64,000 nucleotides of DNA, taken from G965216255 sp965216255 (GTDB lineage Bacteria; Bacteroidota; Rhodothermia; Rhodothermales; Bin80). Location: contig OZ244148.1 of NCBI GenBank assembly GCA_965216255.1, positions 1,860,001 through 1,924,000 on the forward strand, read 5' to 3'. A model generated the notes under the pieces. The model was not told the origin of the DNA, did no database searches, and was given only the letters and a program-made list of their open reading frames with translations. A program made the position numbers and the translations under genes. Positions 37,491 to 45,858 of the stretch are shown here, piece after piece (position 1 is the first letter of the stretch; each line of letters begins with the position of its first letter).

Positions 37491-37964
37491 ATGTCCAACC
37501 CCGCGCAACGATTCGAAGCACTGGGTTATCCTCTTGGCACGCCGCCCACGCCCGGCGCCATATACAAGCCGGTAGAATGCGCCGGAAGCATTGTCTACGT
37601 CTCGGGCGCCGTGCCCGCAACCGACGACGCACTGCAGTAGCGCGGCAAGGTGCCTGGTGACATCAGCCTTGACGAAGCGCGCCTCGCCGCCCGGCTCTGC
37701 GCGGCAAACAACCTGCGCATGGTCTATCATGCACTCGGATCTCTGAAAGCCGGGGCGCGCGTGCTCCGCCTTACGGGCTACGTGAACAGCGACCGAGAGT
37801 TCACGGACCAGCACCTGGTCATCAATGGGGCCTCCGAATTGCTGTTCGAGGTCTTCGGCGATGCTGGAATCGGAGCCCGAAGCGCCGTAGGGATGGCGCA
37901 GCTCCCGCTTGGGGCCGCGGTCGAAGTCGAATTGATTTTGGAGACCCATGCCGCGGCGCCCTGA
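37491..37964 (+). pseudogene. RidA (YjgF)-family protein, interrupted by one amber codon
   Basis: One frame reads MSNPAQRFEALGYPLGTPPT, YKPVECAGSIVYVSGAVP, then TAG at 37638-37640, then RGKVPGDISLDEARLAARLC, LRLTGYVNSDREFTDQHLVI and VGMAQLPLGAAVEVELILET. It is a long-form YjgF/RidA protein of about 157 residues; such enzymes deaminate reactive enamines or imines formed during amino-acid metabolism. The TAG replaces what is probably CAG. Nothing else is damaged. It overlaps the next gene by 17 bp. Confidence 0.88.
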
Positions 37965-38223
37965 GCGCGATGCACCCACGCACCTTGATCCCTTCTTCGT
38001 CAGGGCGCGCCGCGAGGCCTTGATCATGGTGGCTTCCTGGGTGGCCTGTCTCCTCTGGAGCCTGGGTTACAGCCATTTCTTCGGCTACGGCGTGGCAGAT
38101 ATCACCCTGGTACTGGGCATGCCGTCCTGGGTATTCTACGGCATCCTGCTTCCCTGGGTAGCGGCAACCGCCTTCAGCGTATGGTTCAGCCTGTGCTATA
38201 TGCAGGACGAGGAAGATGAGTAG
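37948..38223 (+). CDS. YhdT-like small membrane protein (DUF997)
   Basis: The protein has 91 residues and two membrane helices (about 26-44 and 62-84), with the layout of YhdT/DUF997: DPFFVRARREALIMVASWVA, LGMPSWVFYGILLPWVAATA, FSVWFSLCYMQDEEDE. YhdT proteins are encoded immediately before PanF-type sodium symporters, as here: the stop overlaps the next start by 8 bp. The role is presumed accessory to the symporter. The frame is intact although its partner is broken. Confidence 0.85.
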   Translation: MPRRPERDAPTHLDPFFVRARREALIMVASWVACLLWSLGYSHFFGYGVADITLVLGMPSWVFYGILLPWVAATAFSVWFSLCYMQDEEDE

Positions 38224-40084
38224 CCGCATCAAGAGTTCTCTCGTCCTATTCCTCCTCTACACCGCCATCGTGCTGGCGCTCGCCTGGCTGTCGCACCGCA
38301 CGCTCAGGAAGAAGTCCTTCCTAAACGAATACTTCCTCGGTAGCCGCGGCCTCGGCATGATCGCGCTTGCCCTGACCTTCGGCGCAACCAGCGCCTCGGC
38401 CGGATCATTTGCCGGCTTCCCCTCGCTGATCTATGCGCACGGATGGGTGCTGGCCCTCTGGATTGCAAGCTACATGATCTTCCCGCTCTGCCGGATGGGT
38501 CTCCTCGGCAAACGGCTGAATAGGGTGGCACGCAGGACTGGCGCCATCACCGTCCCGGACGTATTGCGCGCGCGCTTTAACAATCCCACCCTTGCCCTAT
38601 TGAGCACGCTGCTCATGGCACTCATGCTCACTGTGTATCTCGTGCCACAGTTTACGCTGGCAACGCTCATCATGCAGCAGCTGCTCGGTGAAACGGAGCT
38701 TTTTGAGCGCGCCGCGTTCGGTCTGGCCCAAGTAGCACCGGGGATCATTCCAAGCGGTGTGAGTAGCCAATTCGTCCTCGGCCTGCTGCTGTTTTCCATC
38801 ATTGTCGTCATCTACCCCACGTTCGGAGGATTTCGTGCGGTAGTGTGGACCGATATCCTGCAGGGCTTCGTGATGCTAGTAGGCGTACTGGTGATGCTAG
38901 TTCTCGCCGTGCACCAGACCGGGGGCCTTCAAAAGGCCACCTTTGCGCTCGCCAACATGACGCCACCCCGCCTGGGGGAAGCTGTTTTTGATGCAGCCCA
39001 GCCTGCACCTGCGGGCGGCTACCTTGTTCCTGCGGATACCTGGTTTGAAGTGCACAGTGGCAGCACGCCCAGGCTCTTCCGGATAAACCAGAGTGCTTCC
39101 ATCCTGCCGGGTGAAACCTCTTCCAACGTCGTGAAGGTGGTGGAAATCACTACGCCGCAGGAAAAGGCCACCATACGCCCGGCCGTGCTCCCTTCTTTCC
39201 TTGCTCCCCGGATCCTGTCAGTCCGGACCTATGCCCGGGGCGCGGACACGCCGGGCACGTACGTTAGTGCCCCAGGACCCAGCGCCGACGACCCAAACGG
39301 GTTCCTTCCGCTGGGTCTTGCCGTTTCCTTCTTCGCCTTCTGGGCGCTTTCGGGCACCGGCCAGCCGGGCAATATGGTGAGGCTTATGGCCTTCTCCGGC
39401 ACGGCCACCCTCACATCGCATCCCTGTCCGTCTACTTCGCCCTCATTTATTCCCGCTCGTGATCATCTTCTGCTGCGCGCGCGTGCTGGCTCCCGGACTG
39501 GACCAGACGCCTGACCGCATCATGCCCGTCATGGCCTTTCGCTTGGCCGACGGCACACACGTACCGTGGCTCGCGGGCCTGCTCATCGCCGCGCCACTGC
39601 CATGTCCACGCTAGATAGCTTCATGCTTATGATCACCTCCAGTATCGTGCGGGACGTTTACCAGCGCAGCCTGCGCCCGCAGGCCAGGGAAAGGACGCTT
39701 AAGCGAATGAGCTATATCTGCACCATCGTCATTGGAATCGTGGCCACGACCGGTGCCCTGTATCCACCACAGTTTCTTCAGTACATCATTGTGTTTACAG
39801 GCGGAGGCTTGGCCGTGGCCTTTCTGGGACCGGTTGCATTGGGACTCTACTGGCCGCGCTTCAATGCGGCGGGCGCCCTCTCGTCCATGATAGGCGGCTT
39901 TCTTGCCTACCTTGGCCTGTACGTCGCAGGCTTTGTTCTCTACGGAGGAACCGCGCCGGTGCGGCCGATGGGCTTCGATCCGCTCATCTGGGGTTTTGCA
40001 ACATCGCTCGTTTGTGCCGCAGTGGGAACACTTCTTACTCCGCCACCTCCCGAGCACCTGATAACCAGGTTCTTTCACCGCTGA
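38216..40084 (+). pseudogene. PanF-like sodium:solute symporter with clustered frameshifts
   Basis: The N-terminal two thirds are open: FLNEYFLGSRGLGMIALALT, GAITVPDVLRARFNNP, YPTFGGFRAVVWTDILQGFV, FWALSGTGQPGNMVRLMAFS. After that the frame changes at least three times between about 39410 and 39600 (SLSVYFALIY, then PLVIIFCCARVLAPGLDQ, then AMSTLDSFMLMITSSIVRD), and the C-terminal helices continue in the original frame to the stop. It is a dead SSS transporter of the PanF/PutP branch. The 3' end converges with the AlkD-like gene and overlaps it by 10 bp. Confidence 0.88.
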
Positions 40085-40761
40085 TTGCGCGCTTTCGTCC
40101 GGCCAATGTAGGCCGCCGCGTCGGGTGTCTTGCAGCTGGTTTCACCGTGGTCCACGCGCACCACTCCTATGACTGCTGCCACCCGCAGCGCTTCCTTTTC
40201 AAGTGCATTACTGCGCATGCCCATGGCAATGAGCGCCGTGTTCATGGCATGCCGCTCCCGATTGTGCCGCAGGTGGATGTTGCGCTCAATAACGGGCAAG
40301 TAAGCACGGAAATAGTCATCCGATCGCTGCTCCCGCTTGAGAGCCATTTCAGCGAGCAGGCTCCAGGCCGCCTGCCCTTTCCATTCCTGACCGGCGTCCA
40401 TCCAGATCTTCATGAGGTGCTCAGCATGGGCAGTCCTGCCGGCGAACTTGACAAAGGCATCCGTCACCACATAGCTATCCAGATCGTCCGCCCAACTATG
40501 CAGCAGTTCCAGACTGACCTTCGCGGGATCTGCAATCATGGTTGCAAACACGCGTGCATCATGGTTACCGCTTTGCCACAGGGCAAGCGCTGCCTCGTGA
40601 TTGGTCTTAACCTTCTTCTTTAGGGCCTTGAGATTGGCATAGCTTACGCCAAACTGCGGTCCGCCCACGCCGTGGCGCCGGTAAATCTTGCGTGTCTGGG
40701 CGGTGCCGAACCCTTCAAGGGTCTTCAATATTTCCGGGGGTCTCATCGATTGTATCTCCAT
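40075..40761 (-). CDS. DNA alkylation repair protein (AlkD-like, HEAT repeats)
   Basis: The protein has 228 residues, all alpha-helical, with the AlkD-family features FGVSYANLKALKKKVKTNHE, ALALWQSGNHDARVFATMIA, LELLHSWADDLDSYVVTDAF and GQAAWSLLAEMALKREQRSD. AlkD proteins are DNA glycosylases for bulky alkylated bases; many relatives lack proven activity. It starts right after the stop of the M20 gene, so it may be the last gene of that operon. ATG at 40746 is an alternative start. Confidence 0.88.
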   Translation of the reverse strand: MEIQSMRPPEILKTLEGFGTAQTRKIYRRHGVGGPQFGVSYANLKALKKKVKTNHEAALALWQSGNHDARVFATMIADPAKVSLELLHSWADDLDSYVVTDAFVKFAGRTAHAEHLMKIWMDAGQEWKGQAAWSLLAEMALKREQRSDDYFRAYLPVIERNIHLRHNRERHAMNTALIAMGMRSNALEKEALRVAAVIGVVRVDHGETSCKTPDAAAYIGRTKARNQR

Positions 40762-42204
40762 TCAATTGCGATAGTCCAGCGGAGGCGACCGGTCTCCAAG
40801 CAGCGAGCGGTACGTGAAATCAGGGCCGCGGCGCAGTTCGAATTCTTCCCGAGCCGACGCTACAAGATCGGGGTTCGTGAGCAGGTCAACCGTGGCCAGG
40901 GCAAGGGTCTTGGCAGCAAGCATCATGCCCTTGGTACCAATGCTCATACCTCCCGCAGCTACGGCCTGCCAGCTGTGGGCAGACGTGCCGGGCACCCAGG
41001 TAGCCACGTTCAGTCCCGCTGTGGGCACCATAACGCTCACGTCACCAACATCCGTTGACCCCTGGGTCGTACGCGGCTCGAAAGATTCAATCGATTGCTC
41101 GGAACCAAGCGCCGGAAGCGAACCCCCGAATGATTCCCTGATTTTGCGCGCAAAGGCCAGCTCTTCCTCTGAATAGTAGATGCCACCCAGTGCCTCAAGA
41201 CTCTTGAGCACGGCCCGGGCAAGAACATCGTTGGGAAGCACGCTGTGTATGCCGTGAATGATCTCGAAGTCCATCTCCGTTCCGGTTCCCTGCGCGGCGC
41301 CCTCAGCTGCCTGCACCACGCGCTCGAAAATCCCCTCCAGTACTTCCGCCTTGGGATGGCGAACATAGTAGTAAACTTCGCTGAAATCGGGAACCACGTT
41401 CGGTGCCAGCCCGCCTCGCGTAATGACATAGTGTATGCGCGCCTCTGAGGGCACGTGCTCCCGAAGAAGGTTGACCATGTAATTCATGGCCTCGACACCA
41501 TCCAGTGCAGACCGCCCCCGTTCCGGCGCGCCGGCCGCGTGTGTGGAGTGCCCATAGAATCGAAACTTGGCGGATCGATTGGCCAACGTGGACGCGGGAC
41601 TGGCATCATTGCGGTCACTGGGATGCCAGTGCAGAACCACGTCCGTGTCGTCAAACAGGCCCTCGCGTACCATGTAGACCTTCCCAGCACCGCCCTCTTC
41701 TGCCGGCGTGCCGTACACGCGAATCGTTCCCGGCCCGCCCGTACGCGCCAAATACTCCTTTGCCGCGATCGCCGCCGCCATGGAGGCTGTCCCGAACAGG
41801 TGGTGCCCGCAGGCGTGGCCGGCCCCTCCTTCGGCACGTGCACGCCGTTCTGGCGCGGCTACCTGGGACAAACCGGGCAGGGCATCATACTCAGCAAGTA
41901 TACCGATGACGGGAGCGCCTTCACCATATTCGGCCACGAATGCTGTTGGAATCCCCGCTACGCCGGAATTGACGGCAAAACCTTCGGATGCGAGCGCACT
42001 GCGCAAAAGGTGCGCACTCCGCTCTTCCTGGTAGCCAACCTCCGCCCACTCCCATATCTGCCGCGCCACGCCCTCATAGTGCTCTGTACGCGCATCAATG
42101 GACGCGGCCACCTCTTCTTTGGCGGACTGCGCAGAAACTGGCAGCGCCGGCGCGGCTGCAACCAGGACTAGGAGCAGCTTCAACATCACCCGCGTGACTT
42201 TCAT
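40762..42204 (-). CDS. M20-family amidohydrolase (AbgB-like), exported
   Basis: The protein has 480 residues. Signal peptide about 1-25 (MLKLLLVLVAAAPALPVSAQ). The metallopeptidase M20 pattern is complete: AEYDALPG, GHACGHHLFG, GTPAEEGGAGKVYM and LHWHPSD, with a dimerisation domain (KFRFYGHSTHAAGAPERGRS). Relatives cleave N-acyl or aminobenzoyl-glutamate-type amides. It is the fifth gene of the reverse-strand operon that starts at 45748. The start was chosen for the signal peptide; an upstream ATG would overlap the nitrilase-type gene. Confidence 0.92.
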   Translation of the reverse strand: MKVTRVMLKLLLVLVAAAPALPVSAQSAKEEVAASIDARTEHYEGVARQIWEWAEVGYQEERSAHLLRSALASEGFAVNSGVAGIPTAFVAEYGEGAPVIGILAEYDALPGLSQVAAPERRARAEGGAGHACGHHLFGTASMAAAIAAKEYLARTGGPGTIRVYGTPAEEGGAGKVYMVREGLFDDTDVVLHWHPSDRNDASPASTLANRSAKFRFYGHSTHAAGAPERGRSALDGVEAMNYMVNLLREHVPSEARIHYVITRGGLAPNVVPDFSEVYYYVRHPKAEVLEGIFERVVQAAEGAAQGTGTEMDFEIIHGIHSVLPNDVLARAVLKSLEALGGIYYSEEELAFARKIRESFGGSLPALGSEQSIESFEPRTTQGSTDVGDVSVMVPTAGLNVATWVPGTSAHSWQAVAAGGMSIGTKGMMLAAKTLALATVDLLTNPDLVASAREEFELRRGPDFTYRSLLGDRSPPLDYRN

Positions 42205-42218
42205 GACATGTATGGATT

Positions 42219-43034
42219 CTAGGTGCCTGTAAGCCGCTGCCAAGCCCTGGCATAAGCAGCGGCCGGAAATTCCAGATAGCCCGGATAGCCCCGGCGCGCG
42301 CTAACAACTTCATTCAAGTCGAGCGTTAACACAGCCAGCGGATCCACAGTTTCGAGGAGCACCGTGCCCGTCGGACTCACGACATAGGAGGGCGCGCCCG
42401 CTTCCGGCCCGGGACGATTTACAGAAACGACGAAGGCGGCCGATGTAAGGGCCAGGGCACGGTATACGAGGCGCCAATTGGCTGCAGAAGCCTCCGGCGT
42501 CGCTCGGGGCGCCAGAATGATATCTACCCCTTGTGCGGCTAGGAGCTGTCCGCCTACAAGGCGGTTCGCATCCGAACAAATCTCAATGCCCAGACGCGGT
42601 CCCAGCGCATCGGATGCCACAGGAAGCTCCTGGCCCGGTGCATAATGGCTTGTCTCCCAGAACCCCTCCTCTTCCGGGAGATGCATCTTCCGGTATTGCA
42701 GCACTACGGCGCCATCCGCACCAAAGAGCAGCGCCGTGTTGTGACGCCTGCCTGTTACGGGATCGGTCACGATGGCCCCGCCCAGCAGGCCGAGACCCGC
42801 CTCGCGCGCTACCCGGCTCTGCGCGCAGTGGCGCGGTCCTGACGGAGGCTCGGCATCACCGGCTACCCTTCGGGAGGAGGAAAGCGACCACGGGTTAAGC
42901 GCAGGCTCGGGAAGGACGGCCAGCCGGGCGCCGCGCTCCCACGCCTCTCTGAGTCTGCGCCGCAACCGCTCCTCCCCCGAAACGTCAAAGTAGACCTCAC
43001 CAATCAGTGCAACGGTTAAGCAGTGCCCAGGCAT
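42219..43034 (-). CDS. carbon-nitrogen hydrolase (nitrilase superfamily)
   Basis: The protein has 271 residues with the catalytic Glu43 (LAVLPEPALNPW), Lys116 (LQYRKMHLPEEEGFWE) and Cys153 (GIEICSDANR) in the correct order. It probably hydrolyses an amide or N-carbamyl compound in the cytoplasm. ATG 43034 lies 6 bp after the stop of the preceding TIM-barrel gene and opens with the beta-strand CLTVALIGEVYFD. An upstream in-frame ATG would add a sequence overlapping that gene. With the M20 amidohydrolase next door, the operon contains two amide-cleaving enzymes. Confidence 0.88.
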   Translation of the reverse strand: MPGHCLTVALIGEVYFDVSGEERLRRRLREAWERGARLAVLPEPALNPWSLSSSRRVAGDAEPPSGPRHCAQSRVAREAGLGLLGGAIVTDPVTGRRHNTALLFGADGAVVLQYRKMHLPEEEGFWETSHYAPGQELPVASDALGPRLGIEICSDANRLVGGQLLAAQGVDIILAPRATPEASAANWRLVYRALALTSAAFVVSVNRPGPEAGAPSYVVSPTGTVLLETVDPLAVLTLDLNEVVSARRGYPGYLEFPAAAYARAWQRLTGT

Positions 43035-43039
43035 GAACG

Positions 43040-43945
43040 TCACCCTTTGTCCGGGAAATGGGCACGTATCTTCTCCCGCAGGAAGGCCACGCTGCGCCGC
43101 AGCTGCGCCATTCCATCCATCCCGTCCTCGATACTTATCCACCCGCGAAATCCGGATGCGTGAAGCTCTGCCAGGATGGCGTTGTAGTCATTGAGTCCCT
43201 GGCCAATCTCGCCGTGGGCCAGACGGGCGGCATACCCCTGCGCATTCTCCTGCCTGCGCAAACCCTCCACCGTCCCGACTGCCACGTACCGGTCACTCGC
43301 ATGCATGGTCACTACCCTGCCCCTGACCGCTCGCAGCCATGTCAGCGGGTCTTCACCTGCCAGAAAAGCATTGGACGGGTCAAAGTTTACGCCAAGATTG
43401 GGTCCATCCACGCGTGCAAGCAGCTCCCTGAACACGCTCAGCTGCTGCGCGAATTCCGGATAGCGCCAATAATTGTCCTTGTAATGGTTCTCCAGCGTCA
43501 GCGTAATGCCTTGCCGGGCAGCATATTCGAGGCATACGCTTATGGCTTCGGAGACAAAGCTAAGGCCCTGCTCCGCAGAGATGCCCGGGCGGCCCTGCCC
43601 GGAAAGCACGCGGCAGTAGCGCCCACCAAGTTCTGCCGCCATGTCAATCCACCGCCTTTGCTTGTCGATTTCCGCCTTGCGGAACGTGGCGTCCGGATGA
43701 CAAAAATCGGGCGAGCAGCACAGCATGGGTATGGCAAGCCCTTGGGCCTGCGCCAGGTCCCGGTAGCGAGGCCATGACGATGCATCCCGCAGATCGAGAA
43801 AGCCACCATAGAATTCGAGGCCGTCTACGTCAAGCGTCGCGGCCATTGCCATCCAATCGCACAGCGACAGGGTCCCCGTCACACAGAGTGGACCCATATA
43901 CGCCTTCGGGAACACCGCAAGCCGGGGACCGCTAACCTGCTCCAT
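43040..43945 (-). CDS. sugar phosphate isomerase/epimerase family TIM-barrel protein
   Basis: The protein has 301 residues and no signal peptide. Xylose-isomerase-like TIM-barrel features are DVDGLEFYGGFLDL, ELGGRYCRVLSGQG, GITLTLENHYKDNYW, PNLGVNFDPSNAFLAGEDP, VVTMHASDRY and FRGWISIEDGMDGM, with Glu, Asp, His and Glu at the expected metal positions. It overlaps the SDR gene by 14 bp, so translation is coupled. The likely substrate is a sugar or cyclitol intermediate handled by the two dehydrogenases upstream. Confidence 0.88.
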   Translation of the reverse strand: MEQVSGPRLAVFPKAYMGPLCVTGTLSLCDWMAMAATLDVDGLEFYGGFLDLRDASSWPRYRDLAQAQGLAIPMLCCSPDFCHPDATFRKAEIDKQRRWIDMAAELGGRYCRVLSGQGRPGISAEQGLSFVSEAISVCLEYAARQGITLTLENHYKDNYWRYPEFAQQLSVFRELLARVDGPNLGVNFDPSNAFLAGEDPLTWLRAVRGRVVTMHASDRYVAVGTVEGLRRQENAQGYAARLAHGEIGQGLNDYNAILAELHASGFRGWISIEDGMDGMAQLRRSVAFLREKIRAHFPDKG

Positions 43946-44726
43946 CACCCGCTACTTCCTTTGGAGGGTTGCGGCCGATGATCGGGTACTGTTCCAGCTC
44001 CACCACGGATCCACTGACGGGGCGCGAGGCATCGCTGAGCCAGAAGACAGCGCCGGCCGCGATGGTCTCCGGCGCCACCAGCCCACCCGAAGGACTTATG
44101 GAGCGCGGCATGCGCGTTGGCCAGTCTTCCGGCAGGCCGTCGTTAAGCTTCAACAGGTATTCGTTCCGGGTAAGCACCCAACCGGGATTAATCTGGTTGA
44201 CCCGAATGCCGTGATGGTAATGGAGCGCATCTCCGAGGTTACGCGTCAGCGTCATCAGCGCACCCTTAGAGACGCTGTAGGCCAAAAGCGGCGACTCTCC
44301 GCAGTACGCATTGACAGAACCGATATTAAGCACACATCCCTGCGTCCGCTTCAGTTCGGCAACGGCCGCCTTGATAAGCAGCATCGGCGCCCGCACGTTG
44401 ACCGCCATCACGCTATCAAAAAGCGCGGCATCTGTGGTCTGGATGTCGCTTCTGGGGATGTACGCGGCGTTGTTGACCACGGCGTCCAGGCGGCCGAACG
44501 CCATGAGCGCGGCCTCTACGATTCGGCCGGGCGATTGTGCGTCGGCGAGGTCGTCAATATGTACCGCACTATGGGGCGCCAGCGTCTCCTGCACGCGGAT
44601 GGCCTCCGACTCGTCGCGGTCTGTAATCAGCACGCGGGCGCCCTCGGCCACGCACCGGCGCGCCAGCGCTTCTCCAATTCCGGCTGCACTGCCGGTAATG
44701 ATGATAGCCTTGTCTTTCAGTTGCAT
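43932..44726 (-). CDS. short-chain dehydrogenase/reductase
   Basis: This 264-residue classical SDR has NAD(P)-binding TGSAAGIG (11-18), NNAAYIP, catalytic Ser137 (NIGSVNAY), Tyr150 and Lys154 (AYSVSKGA). An acidic residue after strand 2 (LITDRDES) favours NAD. It follows the MDR dehydrogenase with 2 bp between them, so a product of one may be a substrate of the other. Confidence 0.94.
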   Translation of the reverse strand: MQLKDKAIIITGSAAGIGEALARRCVAEGARVLITDRDESEAIRVQETLAPHSAVHIDDLADAQSPGRIVEAALMAFGRLDAVVNNAAYIPRSDIQTTDAALFDSVMAVNVRAPMLLIKAAVAELKRTQGCVLNIGSVNAYCGESPLLAYSVSKGALMTLTRNLGDALHYHHGIRVNQINPGWVLTRNEYLLKLNDGLPEDWPTRMPRSISPSGGLVAPETIAAGAVFWLSDASRPVSGSVVELEQYPIIGRNPPKEVAGDGAG

Positions 44727-44728
44727 GG

Positions 44729-45748
44729 TTAACCGCTGCCATTGGGCCGGAGTACGGCCTTTACCACACGCCCGGCGTGCATGGCTTCAAACGCGTCCTG
44801 CCAGGCTGCCAGCGACCAGACTCCACCAATCAGTGGACTAACCTCCAATTGCTCCGAGGCAAGCAGCCGTAGGACGGCGTGCCAGAAGGCGTAGTGGTGG
44901 CTGAAGCTGCCCCGCAGCGTCACGTTCTTCTGTACCAGCGGATCCAGGGAATGGCAAAACGGCTCGCGGCCCCAGTCCACCTTGGTGATCCAGCCCGCGG
45001 GCCGCACAATGCGCAGCGCCACGTTCAGCGCTTCGGACACGCCTGCGGCATCGATTACGCCATCGACCCCCAGATCCGGTGCCCAGGCTCCCGGATCTCC
45101 CACGATGGTAGTAAAGCCATAGGCTTCTGCCACCGCCAGCCGGGCCGCATCTGCCTCCAGCCCGCAGACGGCGACATCTGCGCCGTGCAGCCGGGCCACC
45201 AGTGCGCACAAAAGCCCAATGGGACCAGGCCCCAGAACAGCGATGCAATCACCGGGCCTGACGTCTCCGTTATGTACCACGGCATTGTAGGCGACGCAAC
45301 AAGGCTCGGTAAGCGATGCCTGTTCGAAGGTTACATTCGCCGGCACGTGGTGCAGACAGCGCGCCGGCACGCTTACGTAGCGCGTCATGGCACCATCCAC
45401 GCCATAGCCGAACCCCTTGCGCGACGGGTCCAGATTGTACAGGCCGCGCCGCGTCATCGGGGACTGCGGATCAATGGCTGCAGCCGTTTCGCTGACCACG
45501 CGATCCCCCTCCGCAAAATCTGCCACGCCGGCACCCGCCTCCACTACCGTTCCGGCAAATTCATGCCCGAGGACCACCGGGTATCGGACCGACCAGCTAT
45601 GGGTCCCCTGCCACTGGTGCACTTCTGAGCCGCATACGGCAACGGCCCCGACCTCGAGAAGTACCTGGTCCGCCCTCACGACCGGCCGCCTCACCGAAAC
45701 CAATTCAACGTGTCCGTGGGCAAGGTTCACTACCGCAGGCTGCGTCAT
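44729..45748 (-). CDS. MDR-family alcohol/polyol dehydrogenase
   Basis: The protein has 339 residues. Catalytic-zinc positions are VCGSEVHQW and VLGHEFAG; the Rossmann motif is VLGPGPIGLL. The structural-zinc loop is replaced by a longer segment without four Cys (DPQSPMTRRGLYNLDPSRKG). The C-terminus has SFSHHYAFWHAVLRLL. It is like sorbitol or threonine dehydrogenases but without an assignable substrate. ATG 45748 is the first that gives a proper N-terminal strand. It is the promoter-proximal gene of the six-gene reverse operon. Confidence 0.9.
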   Translation of the reverse strand: MTQPAVVNLAHGHVELVSVRRPVVRADQVLLEVGAVAVCGSEVHQWQGTHSWSVRYPVVLGHEFAGTVVEAGAGVADFAEGDRVVSETAAAIDPQSPMTRRGLYNLDPSRKGFGYGVDGAMTRYVSVPARCLHHVPANVTFEQASLTEPCCVAYNAVVHNGDVRPGDCIAVLGPGPIGLLCALVARLHGADVAVCGLEADAARLAVAEAYGFTTIVGDPGAWAPDLGVDGVIDAAGVSEALNVALRIVRPAGWITKVDWGREPFCHSLDPLVQKNVTLRGSFSHHYAFWHAVLRLLASEQLEVSPLIGGVWSLAAWQDAFEAMHAGRVVKAVLRPNGSG

Positions 45749-45858
45749 ACGTCCAATATAGCCCGGGATGCCAAAGTAGTCCAAATGGTAGGCTCGTGAC
45801 CGTGCGAAACACGTTATTGAACGGCTTGTACGCAATTGCATACTTCAAAGGCGGCGGT

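Noticed and set aside
38304..40078. Long reverse-strand open frames opposite the symporter
   Set aside because: They are low-complexity, Arg/Ala/Gly-rich mirrors of a GC-rich gene and resemble no protein family.
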